Assembly (NCBI GenBank): GCA_025201375.1
Contig: JAIWZP010000058.1
Span: 62,001 to 126,000 of the forward strand
Length of the DNA stretch: 64,000 nucleotides
Origin: Gongronella butleri
Lineage: Eukaryota > Mucoromycota > Mucoromycetes > Mucorales > Cunninghamellaceae
Direction of reading: 5' to 3'
The notes beneath the pieces were generated by a model that was not told the origin of the DNA, did not search any database, and was given only the letters and a program-made list of their open reading frames with translations. Below, in pieces: positions 46,281 through 57,700 of the stretch (within the stretch, counting starts at the first letter, position 1; every line of letters begins with the position of its first letter). The translations under genes and the position numbers were made by a program.

Positions 46281-47334
46281 ATGTCCAACTCATTGTGGTG
46301 TAATGAACCGCTTGCACGTGTTTTTTGCACTTGATCTGACTCTTTTTCTTGATTTTAGGCGTGACACTTCAACCAAATCAGCCGCACGCCATTCTCTGCG
46401 ATGGCCTAATACACTTGACGCGAGTAAGGGACCCATAAAAACACGCTTTGCACCGCGTCTTCTCACCTTTATTTCGTTTGAAATCCCCTTTTAGGCGATT
46501 TTGGAACAAAAAGATAGCGAAGCGCCGTCAGCGGCTCGTGGCACACTCACGATCAAGATAGAGGGCGGTCAAGAGCATATGATTTGCACGCTACAAGGTG
46601 ACATTGTAAGCGCTGACCCCCCTCCCACATTCAGCGCGAAACACGCGATTTAACCTCGTTTTCTCTGGATATCTAGACCGATTCGCAGCAATTGAACCTG
46701 TGCATCAGCAAATACGACCAGATTGTCCATCTGTGCGCTTCCGGGCCAAGGTAAAATACCTCATTTTCCGCGTTTTTCTTTGCTTTTTATGACATTGGAC
46801 TGATTTTTGACGTTTTTGCAAGCCCCATTGTGGTGATGGGCCAGCTGTACGACCTGGGAGATGACGACGAGGACGACGCTGATTTTATGTTGGACGAGGA
46901 CGACGAAGAGGAGGACAGCACGCTGCAATTCCGTGATCCGTCCGACGAGCGCTTCCTCGGCGGCTTTGAGCTACATCATTTCGGCCTGGGCGAGCCCACA
47001 TCTCCTTATATGAACGACCACATCAATCTGCGCGAGCAGGAGGACAACCCAGAGGAGGCTGCGCTCCAGTAAGATACCTGTCAAAAGAAAATTATCGTAA
47101 AAAAAGAAAGAACGCGACTCAATGTCTTGCCCTGTCATTTTTAGCGATCGCATTGTGCAAGGCCTGATCAATTCTATGCTCAATTCCGGCAACCAGCAGC
47201 AGATTGCAAAGGCGAAAAAGATCAAAGGTAAAAAACAAAAGGGGGGAAGGCAGTGCGTGCAAGTTATCTCATTTTCGCCGCATTTTTTTTTCTCTATTTC
47301 AGCCAAACTTTCTAGCAAAAAGGCTAGAAGGTAG
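46281..47334 (+). CDS. Nucleoplasmin-like histone chaperone (no FKBP domain)
   Basis: Seven exons (46281-46299, 46359-46423, 46495-46605, 46677-46750, 46823-47068, 47145-47227, 47303-47334) give 209 residues. The N-terminal ~90 residues form a nucleoplasmin-like domain: MSNSLWCVTLQPNQPHAIL, LTIKIEGGQEHMICTLQGDI and QLNLCISKYDQIVHLCASG, then VVMGQLYDL. This is the W-x-V-x-L-x-P start seen in FKBP39 and Fpr3/4. A long acidic tract (DDDEDDADFMLDEDDEEEDS) fits histone binding. The C-terminus is short and basic (KAKKIKAKLSSKKARR), likely nuclear. Fungal Fpr3/Fpr4 fuse this domain to a prolyl isomerase; here the isomerase is absent and the gene ends cleanly. Residues are joined across a very short 19-nt first exon. 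Confidence 0.8.
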
Positions 47335-47576
47335 TCGTTGCCCGCGCGAGTCGCTGCAACAAGACCGTGTTTCATCTGTTTTACTTCATTTACCCTCATT
47401 TGTACCAAGAGCCCCTTTGCTTTTGTCCATTTTTTTTGCATGTTTATATATACTCGTTTGCCCTTTTTGTCTTTTTCGACACTAAACGCAAGCCGCCGCT
47501 TCCAATTGAGAGAGAGCCATAGTTGTACACTTTTTTAATTGAATGAGAGGAAGGGGGGTGGGGGAGAGAGCGCATT

Positions 47577-49073
47577 CTACAGCAATTGCGGCCGGCTCGC
47601 AAAGGATCGTGGCCCCGTGTACCCAATGAAGCCAATGTACTGAATGTCAATGTTGTCCTCCTCGTGCTCCGACCGCAGCAGCTTGATCAAAACGTACTTG
47701 CCAGATCTGGCGGGGGGGAAAAAAAACGCGTCAATGGCGCCTCAATCGACTTTTTTTACTTTTACCTTTCATTAACGGACACGACAGCTTGCTTGTGTTG
47801 ATGGATGGTGAACCATGCTACGGGGTTTTCGTCGCCGACATCCGTGGGGTTGATGGTTTTCATGTACTCGTCAAAGTCTGCACGCGTAAACCCGTCGAAT
47901 CGCCTTGTTTCTGTGATTTAAAAGCGCGTGAGTCCAGGGCCTTGCTTCTTTCTTCATGGCTTACTTTGTATGTCAATTGGCTTGCGCGAGATGAACACAA
48001 GACCTTCTTTACATGGTGCAGTGAACCTGAAAATGCAAATTGTGAGCCATCTCATGTTTTTCCGTGTCCAATTTTTTTTTTTACCCTTGCTGTGGTGACT
48101 TGACAATGATCTTTGTGAATACACAGCTTGAATCCATGGCATTGCCATGGCCGCGATAGCCGAATTGGATGTTCACTGCGCCCATGCGCCCGGAACTGGC
48201 AAAAAAAAGAAAGTCGCGTTTTCGTCAGCCATTGCCACTCATCCGCGTCATTTCGAGATATCGCCAAGGCTCATTCTTACCAATATACCGATGAATCATT
48301 CCTCAAGATGTTCTGAATGTTGTATGTCGAACTAAAAATGAGAAAACAAAAAAGAACGGTAAGAAAGCGTGTCAATACGGTGTAAATGACGATTGAAAAG
48401 CGTGGGCTTGCTCAAGCGTGCAAGGGGCATCGCTGAGAGAGAAGACTTGCCTATAGCAACCGCCGTCGTGGTTCACAATGTCAAATGGCAATGTGTAATA
48501 AGACGACGGCAAGCAAGAAAGTGTGGTGGTGGGCGGTGTGGGCGGCTCTACGGTGGCTTCCTGATCATCAATGAAGCATTGCGCGTGGGGAGGTGGCCAG
48601 TACGCGACGGCGGAGCCGGCACTGCTGGCATCATTTGGCATGGGTCCGCCGCCGCCTGGTAGCGATGGTTGTTGCTGTTGCTGCTGGTGCTGGCGTCTCC
48701 AGCGCGTGAATCGTGGGATGTAGCGAATTGGGCGATGTAGCACCGTCGGCCGCGGAGAGGTCACGCCGCCATCAACAATTTCGGCGCTGCTGGGATCGTT
48801 TTGCTCATTGACTTCTTGGCTGGGCTGGAAAACGCGATACGACTCGACCAACGACCTGTCGTTGCCATTGACGACATTCATGTCGCCATTGTTGCCGTCA
48901 CCGCGCGCCATCCTTTGCAAATCAAGCGTGTCGTGAGTCTCATTCTCTCTGTTGTCGTGCCATGGCACCTCGGTAGGCGTGTTCATCGTCTCATCAAACA
49001 CCCACGAAGGCTGGATGGGCGACAAGGGCAAGTCGTCGACCCCCGTAGGCAACAGCATCGATGTGGAGGGCAT
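47577..49073 (-). CDS. Orphan with C-terminal DOC/F5-8-like beta-sandwich candidate
   Basis: Six exons (49073-48379, 48331-48281, 48195-48085, 48026-47965, 47910-47766, 47706-47577) give 397 residues with consistent phases. The N-terminal ~180 residues are low-complexity with a Gln run and Pro/Gly stretches. The C-terminal ~190 residues look folded: FTPSTYNIQNILRNDSSVYC, AVNIQFGYRGHG, CVFTKIIVKSPQQGFTAPCK, GLVFISRKPIDI, then RFDGFTRADFDEYMK and SGKYVLIKLLRSEHEEDNID followed by IQYIGFIGYTGPRSFAS. A ligand- or degron-binding galactose-binding-like sandwich, as in APC10/DOC or discoidin domains, would give this run of strands. I recall similar uncharacterised fungal proteins but no function. No membrane segment or signal peptide. 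Confidence 0.7.
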
Positions 49074-49945
49074 AATTCAGGGAAGGGAAGGAAAAAAAAA
49101 GGAGAGCAATGGAAGAAAAATGAAAGAAAAAAAGAGAAAAGGAAAGGAAGGGCAAGGCGATTAATTCAAGCAAAATGGACGACAAATTGTCAACGGACCA
49201 CTTTTTCGATTTTGTTCACAAGCGCGCGCGATTGCCAATGAGATGGAAGAGAGAAAAGAAGACAAATCGAAACAAGAATAAAAATAGAGAGGGAAAAAAA
49301 GTGACACCGGTTTTGTTGATGATGCTGTTGCAAAATGGATCATATCAAGGAGGCGCCATGTTCTCTTTTGTACCTTTCAAAAGTCAATTGGGTGAGGGAG
49401 AGTTGTGAGGAGACGTTCTGATCCTTTTCTCCTTTTTTTCGTCTTTTTTTTCAAGAGCCTCCTTTTTCATTTCCTTCTTCTTCGTAAATGAATCCCCTTT
49501 TTTATTTGCATGCCGTGTCATGATGACGATTTGCCACATGGTGTTCGTGAATAAATCCAATGTCTTTTTTTTCTTTTGCATAAACGTCGCGCGCCATTGG
49601 TCTGCTGCATTCAATCGGCGCTACAAATGATCCGAGGTCACACACACGCAGGTCGCGCCGCGCTGGAGTCTGAATCCGACACACACACACACACAAGCAA
49701 TGAAAAAAAAAAAAAAAGCCCATGCAACTTGCGCTTTTCCACTTTTCACTTTCCCGATGGCTTCCAAAGATCAGCCATTTAAGGTTTTCGCTCCACACTG
49801 TGCAATCCCCAGGCTGCATACTAATGTCCATCGCCTGTGGAGCAATAAAGAAAAAAAAAGGAGACAAAAGAAAAAAGATTGGCTCCTTATTTCACGAGAC
49901 GGGCCAAACAACAAACAAAAAAAAAAAAAAATGGATTTAATGGAT
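49074..49945. other. Intergenic, no gene seen
   Basis: 49080-49165 is purine-rich on the plus strand (pyrimidine tract ahead of the orphan's start). An (AC)n tract lies at 49678-49694. No conserved frame. Confidence 0.45.
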
Positions 49946-52503
49946 CTATTGTACACGTCTGCGTGAGAGTGCGCGCAGGCGGATGGCTTCTATTTGATCG
50001 GCGCGTCGTTTTTTCTGGTTCAATTCTTCTTGTTCCTGCTTTTCGCGCGCTTTTTGAGCCAATTGGTCATCGAGATGCTGCTGGCGTTCGATTTCCTCGT
50101 TTTCCATCTCCTCGACGTCGGGGCGGTCTATGCCATTGAGCTGTGTCTTTGGGAGTTTGTGGACGCGTGCGAGCCCGTCGCTGGTTTTGACCCAATCCCA
50201 GACGATTTTGCTGACGCCCTTCATGACGGCGCGGTTGGTATAGGTGACGTGCGTGTACATGACCCACGACAAGTCGCTGAACCGCACACGGTCGCGGTCA
50301 ATGGCATCGGACAGCGAGCAAAGTGGATGCAGGTGCAGTGCAACGAGTGCGGATGAGCCCAAGGCATTGCCATCATCGAGCAGATGCGATTGCTCCATGG
50401 ATGCGACGCCACCGTCGCGCAACAGATGCGTGTCGGGCGAATAGTGTGAAAAGACGTGTCTGTGCTTTTGTCGATTGGCCACGTTGCTGAAATACCCTGT
50501 CAAAAACGCTTGCAGGATAGGCACCGCGTCGATTTTCTTTTTTTTGAGTGTGGGTGCGTGCGACAGCGGCAATTTCAGCTTGTCCATGACCTGGATGAGC
50601 TGCTCACGGACGTGGACGGCCGATTCGAGCACTTTTGCATTTACGTAATTGTCGCGGCACCATTGGCGTTGCTCCTTCGCATTGTCGCTTCTCTTTCGCC
50701 ATTGTGTCCACACATTGAGGTACGTCATGTGATCGCCGCTGTGGTGCGCGAGACGCAGCTTGCATTGCTCGGCTTCCATGGCACGTCGCGCCATTTCATC
50801 GGGATCATGGCCACCTCGACCAGAACGTGGCGCGCTGGGTGTGCGGAACAGGTCCAATTCGCCGGCCATGAGGCTGATGATGGTGACCACCTCATGGCTG
50901 CAATGATATTCGGTGGCGGCGGCCACGAGCACGCGTGAGAGCGACGGATTCAGCGGGAAAGCACTCATCTTGTCGCCAAGAGGCGTCAGGCGGCCAACGT
51001 CGTCAATGGCCCCCAGCAGATACAAATGCTTGAGCGCTGTCTTGACCAAGTGCGTGTCGGGCGGGTCCAAAAACGGGAAATGCAGCACATCCAGGATCCC
51101 GCGCTTCTTAAGCCCAAGCACCGTGGTCATCAGGCTGCTGCGCTGAATCTCGGGAATTGGATCCACGCGCATCGCCTCAAAGCAGTCCTCCGTAAACAGA
51201 CGATATACCTTGCCCGCCGCCGTGCGACCGGCACGGCCCGCACGCTGGATCGCCGTGGCCTGGCTGATCTCCGTCACAAGCAGCGCATCCATCCCTGTCG
51301 ACGGATCATACGACTTTTCCTTGATAAACCCACTGTCCACGACGTACATAATCCCGGGAATCGTCACGGATGTCTAAAAAGTGAGAAAAGAAAAAGTGAA
51401 AAGAAAAAGTGAGAAAAAAAAGAGGAAAACGAAAAAAAAAAAAGACGCGTCCATTCCCTCTCATTTTTACCTGCGCGACATTGGTGGCAAAGACAACCTT
51501 GCGGACACCATTTGGAGGCGGGGCAAACACGGATTTCTGATCCCATGTCTCCATGGAGGCGTAAAGGGGGCAAATGCTGAGTTTATGATGTTGATTGTGC
51601 TGTTTTGCGCGGTCGGAAAAGAGTTTGCATGCGCGTTCAATGTCGTTTTGGCCCGTGAGGAAGACGAGGATGTCGCCAGGGTCGCTGGCATGTGACGAAT
51701 GGATGTACCAAGCGGTGTCGACAGCGAGATCGACGAAATTGGCCTTGAGCGCACTCAATTTGCGCGCGTCGGGTATATAGTGGACGTCGACGGGGAACGT
51801 GCGTCCTGGAATGGAGAACAGTGGACACCCATCAAAGAAATCTGAAAACTTTTCCACCTGGAGTGTGGCGGACATGATGAGGATTTTCAGGTCGGGCCTC
51901 AATTGATGTGTTTGTTTGAGCAGGCCCAGCAGCACGTCCGTCTCCAGCGTGCGCTCGTGCGCCTCGTCAATCACCACCACCGAGTATTGCCGCAGCAAAG
52001 GGTCCACCGTCGCTTCGCGTAACAGCACACCGTCCGTCATGTATTTCAAACGCGTCGATTCGTCCGTGCAGTCGTCAAATCGGATCCTGTACCCGACCTC
52101 GCGCCCAAGCTTCACTCCTTGCTCTTCACTGACGCGCTTCGCAACTAATAAAAAAAAAAGAGGAAAAAGATTATGCATGAGCTTCAATCCCTTCTTTTTG
52201 CTTAAAACCGATTTTTGTCGTACCTGTAATAGCGGCAATGCGTCTAAAAACACAAAAACAAAGCATTTGGCCGTTAGAATTACATGTATGGCTTGTTGCT
52301 CAGGCTTACCTTGGCTGCGTCACGGCGATCTGCATATCTTCAAACTCTTCCAGCAGGTATTGAGGGATTTGCGTCGTTTTGCCAGAGCCCGTCTCGCCAA
52401 TGATCACAAGGATGCTGTACTCTCGCACCGCATCAATCAGATCTTGCCTATAGTCAAACACAGGCAGCGATTCGCGCTGCTCAATAAGCTTCGTGTTCAC
52501 CAT
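49946..52503 (-). CDS. DEAH-box RNA helicase
   Basis: ATP-dependent RNA helicase of the DEAH/RHA type, acting in splicing, ribosome biogenesis or RNA surveillance. Exons 52503-52310, 52243-52224, 52144-51471 and 51373-49946 give 771 residues. Motifs in order: [10 protein letters not shown], Ia TQPRR, II DEAH in [17 protein letters not shown] in [49 protein letters not shown]. Then the winged helix and ratchet ([20 protein letters not shown]) and an OB fold ending near [21 protein letters not shown] charged coiled-coil tail ([20 protein letters not shown]) follows. Motif V reads NVAQTSVTI where most relatives have NIAETSLTI. It lacks the long N-terminal extension of Prp2/16/22, so it resembles Prp43/DHX15, DHX33, DHX35 or DHX40 in size; I cannot choose. 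The second exon is 20 nt. The chosen start follows the pyrimidine tract. Confidence 0.88.
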
Positions 52504-52889
52504 CTCAACGAAAAAAAAAAAGGAAAGAAAGAAAGAAACAGTAAAAAAAAAAAAAAAAAAGGATTGCCCACTCTTTCTCTTTATTTCAATCGCTACGCTC
52601 GTTCCCCATTTTGTACATTTTCCATCTCCGCACCTTTGACACTCGGTATCATAAATGGCTGCAGCGTCAGAACTTGCGTTTTCAAGCGGAATTCGCAATT
52701 GCGCAAGAACCAACAAGGAACTCGAGAAAGTCTGAGCAGCCAAATGCTCATTCAGCCTTCCTGGCTTTTGAATGACATTGGTTTTATTCTAGAGCTTTGT
52801 CATTGTATCAGGTAAAATGCGCAAGCGCGGTAAAACATCAATTTTGGCTTTTTCGAGCGCTTACTCAAAACCCATTGGTCGATGACTCG
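52504..52889. other. Helicase 5' flank
   Basis: A long C/T tract on the minus strand (52505-52600) precedes the start. No upstream exon is convincing. Confidence 0.4.
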
Positions 52890-53360
52890 CGCCGCCGTCA
52901 AAATGGTCGCGACAAGCTCTTTTTTGAGCCCACCCTTGCGGCATTGCGATCATTAGATGCCGAGCAATGGCCAGAATTAAAAATGGCCAAAAAGCATGGA
53001 CGATCCCCTGGCCAAAAATCAAAAATCGAAAAAGGTCTCTCGATCGCCACGAAACTTGGAGGGTAGGAGGATCGCGCTTCCCTCTTCATTTCATATGCTG
53101 GCGAGGTCGAGCATTGTAAAGCAAGTTGACGAGAAAATCGATAAAGTAGCACGAAAACACAAGATTTTCAAGTCAATGTTATGAATTAACGACATGGTTT
53201 TATCGGCCTGAAATGAGCATATATCGCGCATCTTGATCGTGCGCATACGTGGGTGTCAGTATGTCACCAGAAAACGCGCTTGCGCGTGAATGGCGACTCG
53301 TCAAACCCGCGTTTATTCAAGGTGGTTTTGAACGCGTCGATACTCCAGATCGTGCGCATC
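52890..53360 (-). repeat. Dispersed repeat family B, copy 2 (inverted)
   Basis: Reverse complement of 16960-17420. On the minus strand it reads SIDAFKTTLNKRGFDESPF.RK, matching the other copy's translation. Confidence 0.75.
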
Positions 53361-53844
53361 TCCTCGTCGCGCGATGCATACACATAGCGCTTTGACTGAT
53401 GCTCTCCGAAGAAATGTTGACTGGTCGGCTCTAGCTCACTCCCACGTCGAACGATGAGCATTTGAAACCAAGGCCTCCAGCTCACTAAATCGTGATTTTC
53501 TCGAAATCCATAAGGTGGATTTCCTTAAAACCCAACTCATTGTCAACTGCCCAGTGGCACCCACCGTTCCTGCAAGTTTGAAGATGATCTGAGTAATTGA
53601 GTTCTTTTTTCACAAAATTGGGGTGACAGTGGCCCAAAACGTCAAACCGCCAATAGCATCCCAATTGTGTATCCAGAGCCATAAGACGCGGCTCAAATAA
53701 AAGCCTGCACTTTTTTCTTTCATCTGCGTGCTAGTAGCACATTCATTTTCTTTGTTACCTCATGATTTTGCCATGTTTGCGTATTAAAATCAAAAATCGG
53801 CTTGATTCGACCTCTTTTGTCCCTTTTCCTGCTTCTCCCGTTGA
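53361..53844. other. Repeat island, broken frames
   Basis: Minus-strand frames 53682-53485 (LGCYWRFDVLGHCHPNFVKK) and 53485-53264 are short and abutting. They may be pieces of the same lost coding element as family B. Confidence 0.35.
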
Positions 53845-53935
53845 CCTTTTTCTTTGAAATCCGGGGGCTCCGAATCGTGTAGTGGTGTCAGGATGCATGA
53901 TTTTGACCATCATAGCTCCTATTTTATCGACAATT
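53845..53935 (+). repeat. Dispersed repeat family C, copy 2
   Basis: GGGGCTCCGAATCGTGTAGTGGTG followed by GGATGCATGATTTTGACCAT; pairs with 17650-17750. Confidence 0.6.
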
Positions 53936-54035
53936 TTGAAAAAAAGGGTGCTTTGTCTGCTCTTCTGTGCACAAAATCCGTAATTTGGGTGTGATCAAAG
54001 TAAAAATTAATTTTTTTTTTACAAATTGTGTATCT

Positions 54036-56379
54036 CTAATCTGTGTTGTTGTATTGCTCTATTTCCTTGGCGATCGCGTCATTATCCACTAAAAACAAAA
54101 AAAAAAAAAAAAAAAGAGTCAGGGTCTGGCAGCTCACCGCGTCCATTTTTGTCTCTGTTGCTTACCGGCGCGTGCGGCCTTGGCTGCCATGATCAAAAAC
54201 GTGTCGACATTGCTTCGAATTTCTTTGGCAAGCTTGTCATCGACGCGGTCCATGTGGACGACTTGCATGAATGAGCGTGTCTCGGATTCATCGTCGGCCG
54301 TTGGATCCAAGTCCTCGGACGCGGCAATGGCATTTGTCGGCGCGGCAGCTACGAGCAATGGCACAACGTCCTTGAGCAGACCCTTGGCGGCGTCTGTGTC
54401 GTGATCGGCAAGCACAATGGTCAGGGCCACATAGCCATCGTTCTTGAGGACAGGGAACTTTGTCGTGCGCACCAATTCGGTGATGGACGCCACGATCGAG
54501 TACTGCGCCAGGTGCGTGCGCAGGTGACTGGTATCATCTGATGTTAGAAGAAAAAAATACAAGAAAAATGTCAAAACAACGACTCTTCTTTCTCTCTCCA
54601 TTTTTTTTTTTTTTTTTACCTTGTAGCCAGACTGTCTTGATGAGCTGGATGTACACGCGTGTGGTCTCACTCTTTGCACCGACGTCGTCGATGCGGCTGT
54701 AAAAGGCTTGGAGGTTGGCAAGGACATTGTTTGCGCCGTTTTGTGTGTTTAGCATGCGTGCAGCATTGGCGGGTTCGGACGCGAGCAGCTTGAGAATGGT
54801 GACGGCGATAAATTGGTTACGTTTGAGCATGTCTTTGCTTGGGTCGAGCAACGGGGTCACGAGCTCAATGACGCCGGCGTCGCCGAGAAGCGCGCGATTC
54901 GCCTTTGGCACGCACAGATGCCGCAGGCACCCGAGCATCCCGTTTTGTGTCAATGCATTGTCCGTCTGGTTGAACATGCCCACAAGCTGCTTGTGCAATT
55001 CGCGGTGCTGCACCAAACCCTCGCATTTCTCGTCCGTGCGCGCAAGATTGCCCAAAATATACACCGCCGCCTCCGTCATGCGCGCATTGCCACGCAACAT
55101 GATGAACAGCTTCTCCATAAACACGTCGTCGTGGTACAATGGGTCGATCAGCTCGTCTGTAAAAAATACAAGGCATGGGCTTGAGTCATTTTCTCCTTCT
55201 TTTTCCCTATTTTTTCTCCCTTTTTCTGTTTCTTCTTACCTGGAGAAGTGGCGCAGATGATGATTTTGCCCACCGAGTTTTTCATTTCGTTGAGTCTGTC
55301 CTGGTCCTCCTTGTCGCCGTCGACGGTGACGTCGTTCTCCAGGAATTGCATCAAATCGTCGAGATGGCCCGATCGTGCCACGACGAGCTGGCCGGCGTCG
55401 TCGTACAGGATGGTCTGCAACACAATGTCCGCCATGGTCTCCATGATCTCGAGGTCCTCCAGGTCGTCCACGCGCCACGCGTGCACAAACAGCGTCAAAA
55501 GGTCCAAAAGGGCCTCGGACGACTCGTTGTTTAGCTGCGCACGCGCTTCCTCCACATTCACAAGATTATCCAGCGCCTTGATCGCCATCGTCTCCAAGGC
55601 ACCAATCTCGCGCGCCTTGAGAAACACGCACAAAGACGCAACCATCCCGTGCTCCGTCAGCGCCTTTTGCATCGGCTCTATAATAAAGACATAAAAAATG
55701 AGTGACCTTCCATGTAGGAGACGTCCATGCGCGTTTTACCGTAATTCATGCTGGTATTGAGACAAAAGCCGCACAAGAACATGTTCATCTTGGGCTCATT
55801 GAGCGCAAACAGGTCGGCAATGGTCGAGGTCACCTTGGTATCCAACACGCGCTGGCGGTTCTCGTCTAAAAAAAGAGAGGGAAAAAATTAAGAAAAATTA
55901 GCCAAACGCGTGCAATGGGGGGGAGCGCATCCATGTATGATTTGTACCTTGATCAATACAAATGTTGCCCAGAACACGCAAGGCCTGAATACAATAGTCG
56001 GTGGGCCGATCGGCGTGCTTGAGCAGGAGCGCAATTTCGTCAATGACCCCCGACTCGCCGAGCGGCAATCGCGGCGCAGCTGTTTAGAAAAGTGAGAGAG
56101 AGAGATAAGCACCCTGCACATGCCACAGCCGGAACAAATTCGTTGCTTACGAGCGCGCACAGCATTGCCAATATGCTCGGTGAGCCGCACGATGAGCGGC
56201 CACGTTGAAGGGCCCGGCGTCAGCAGCTGGTAGGCCGCCACAATCTCGGCGCCTTGCGTCGTCAAAGAGTCTATGCAAACCTTTGTTAGTCTATATTATA
56301 CACACAGCAAACCAATTCGACGCGTACCTGCGGCTAAAATAGCCTCCACTTGAGCTTGAGCTTGACTGGACACGACCAT
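54036..56379 (-). CDS. RAP1GDS1: SmgGDS / RAP1GDS1-like armadillo-repeat protein
   Basis: Armadillo protein that binds prenylated or pre-prenylated small GTPases (Rho, Ras and Rap families) and can promote nucleotide exchange on RhoA. Eight exons (56379-56328, 56270-56151, 56079-55948, 55865-55740, 55677-55240, 55156-54620, 54537-54166, 54088-54036) give 609 residues, the length of mammalian SmgGDS. It is an all-helical repeat chain; clear repeat units are RPTDYCIQALRVLGNICIDQ, TMAIKALDNLVNVEEARAQL, ARMTEAAVYILGNLARTDEK and TQNGMLGCLRHLCVPKANRA. The last repeat matches the SmgGDS pattern of a gene-specific GCLRHLCIP.NN. Intron donors and acceptors are all GT-AG. There is no CaaX box or signal. 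A presence in yeasts is not known to me. Confidence 0.85.
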
Positions 56380-56689
56380 TGAAGAAAAAAAAAAAAAAAA
56401 AGAATGGAAAAAAGACAGAATTTAGCTTTCCCCCTGACAGCTTCAATTAATATTTATTCAATCCACTGCAAATTCAAACGCCGCCTTTTTTTTTTTTTGG
56501 CTGGAAAGCTCTGTGTGGTCTTTTTCAGAGCTCGCGCCTGTTCCAACCTTCATTATTCCCTTTGTGGTTCACGACTGAGTCTTGATAGCATGCCACATAA
56601 TGGGTTGCACGCTTGAATTAAACAAATGCAAACGCTGAAAATCACACAAATTTTGTTTCCGACACACAAAAAAAAACTCTCATATCGGA
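56380..56689. other. Intergenic
   Basis: A run at 56385-56401 next to the SmgGDS start. No gene seen. Confidence 0.4.
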
Positions 56690-56775
56690 CAGTTACGACA
56701 GGATGAGCCGCATGAGAAAGGAGGCCCGAGCGCGTCTCCTTCGAATGGTGCCCATTTCACCCAGAGCAAGAGGCA
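56690..56775 (+). repeat. Dispersed repeat family D, copy 2
   Basis: GAGCCGCATGAGAAAGGAGG then CCCGAGCGCGTCT; pairs with 26640-26730. Confidence 0.6.
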
Positions 56776-57174
56776 CAAAGGTCGAGGTTTTCGCAATGAC
56801 AGCATGTTTACTCTTTTTTTGATATTAGTCAGCAATTTGTACTTTGTTTCCTATGAATTCGATTCTTCAAATCGGTTGTTCCACGTTTTCTCGTTCATCC
56901 TTGCGCCACTGCGATCGTTCAATGGCGTGCAATGACGATTTTCGAAAACCACAGATTTGTCAAGGGGTACAGTCGACCCACGGAAAATCGTGAACTTTTT
57001 GCCCTCGGATCGCCACGCCATTCAACCTTATGGTAAGCAATACTCCAATAACCGTCGAGAACTCGATAAAAAACAGGGGTCCATTGACTAGTTTCCGCGT
57101 AATTCACGAAAAGCTGCCATTTTTCATCGCATGTAAAACTCAGCGATGGTTGATCGCAGCGCCTTGAAACTAAG

Positions 57175-57700
57175 TTTATCGGAAAGAGCGCGACTTGAAG
57201 CGTGCATGGACATGAGTGATCGATGAAAAAGACGCGTATTGGCAGAAACGACATGGTTTCAAAATCATATATAATTTTCGACGCGTGAGAAACCGCGTCA
57301 GACGTCGCGTTACACACTCGTGCTCCTAGCCTAATTTGTGCACTTGGAGCGTCTCTTACTGGTGGACGCGTCGGCAGTGATCCATGAGCGCGTTTTTTCC
57401 GTGCAATTCGCCCTTGATATTGAAGCTCAGATATCGAATTGCTCGTTAACCCACAGGTCGATTACGCTGTTTTATGGCCTTTTTCATGGTTTCTCCATGC
57501 GCATCCTCTTGTGTGCAAGTTTGGCGCCATTCAGGGTACCCATTTTTCACAATCTGGAATTGAGGGCTCACGGCGACTGATTTTACATTTGCATGTTTCG
57601 CTCGTTTGACAGCTTGGAGTCTGGGACAATTTGATTCCCACTGTGGCATGAAGCTTGCCTGTTGCATATTTTAACGCGTTTCGGGCTGCGGAGCGCGAAC
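57175..57700 (+). repeat. Dispersed repeat family A, copy 5 (longest)
   Basis: Covers both the segment of copy 2 (57175-57400) and that of copy 1 (57400-57700), so it defines a unit of at least 520 bp. No terminal inverted repeats are obvious. Confidence 0.75.

Noticed and set aside
49678..49694. CRISPR-like or regulatory array at the (AC)n tract
   Set aside because: It is a simple dinucleotide repeat without spacers, in a eukaryotic nuclear sequence.
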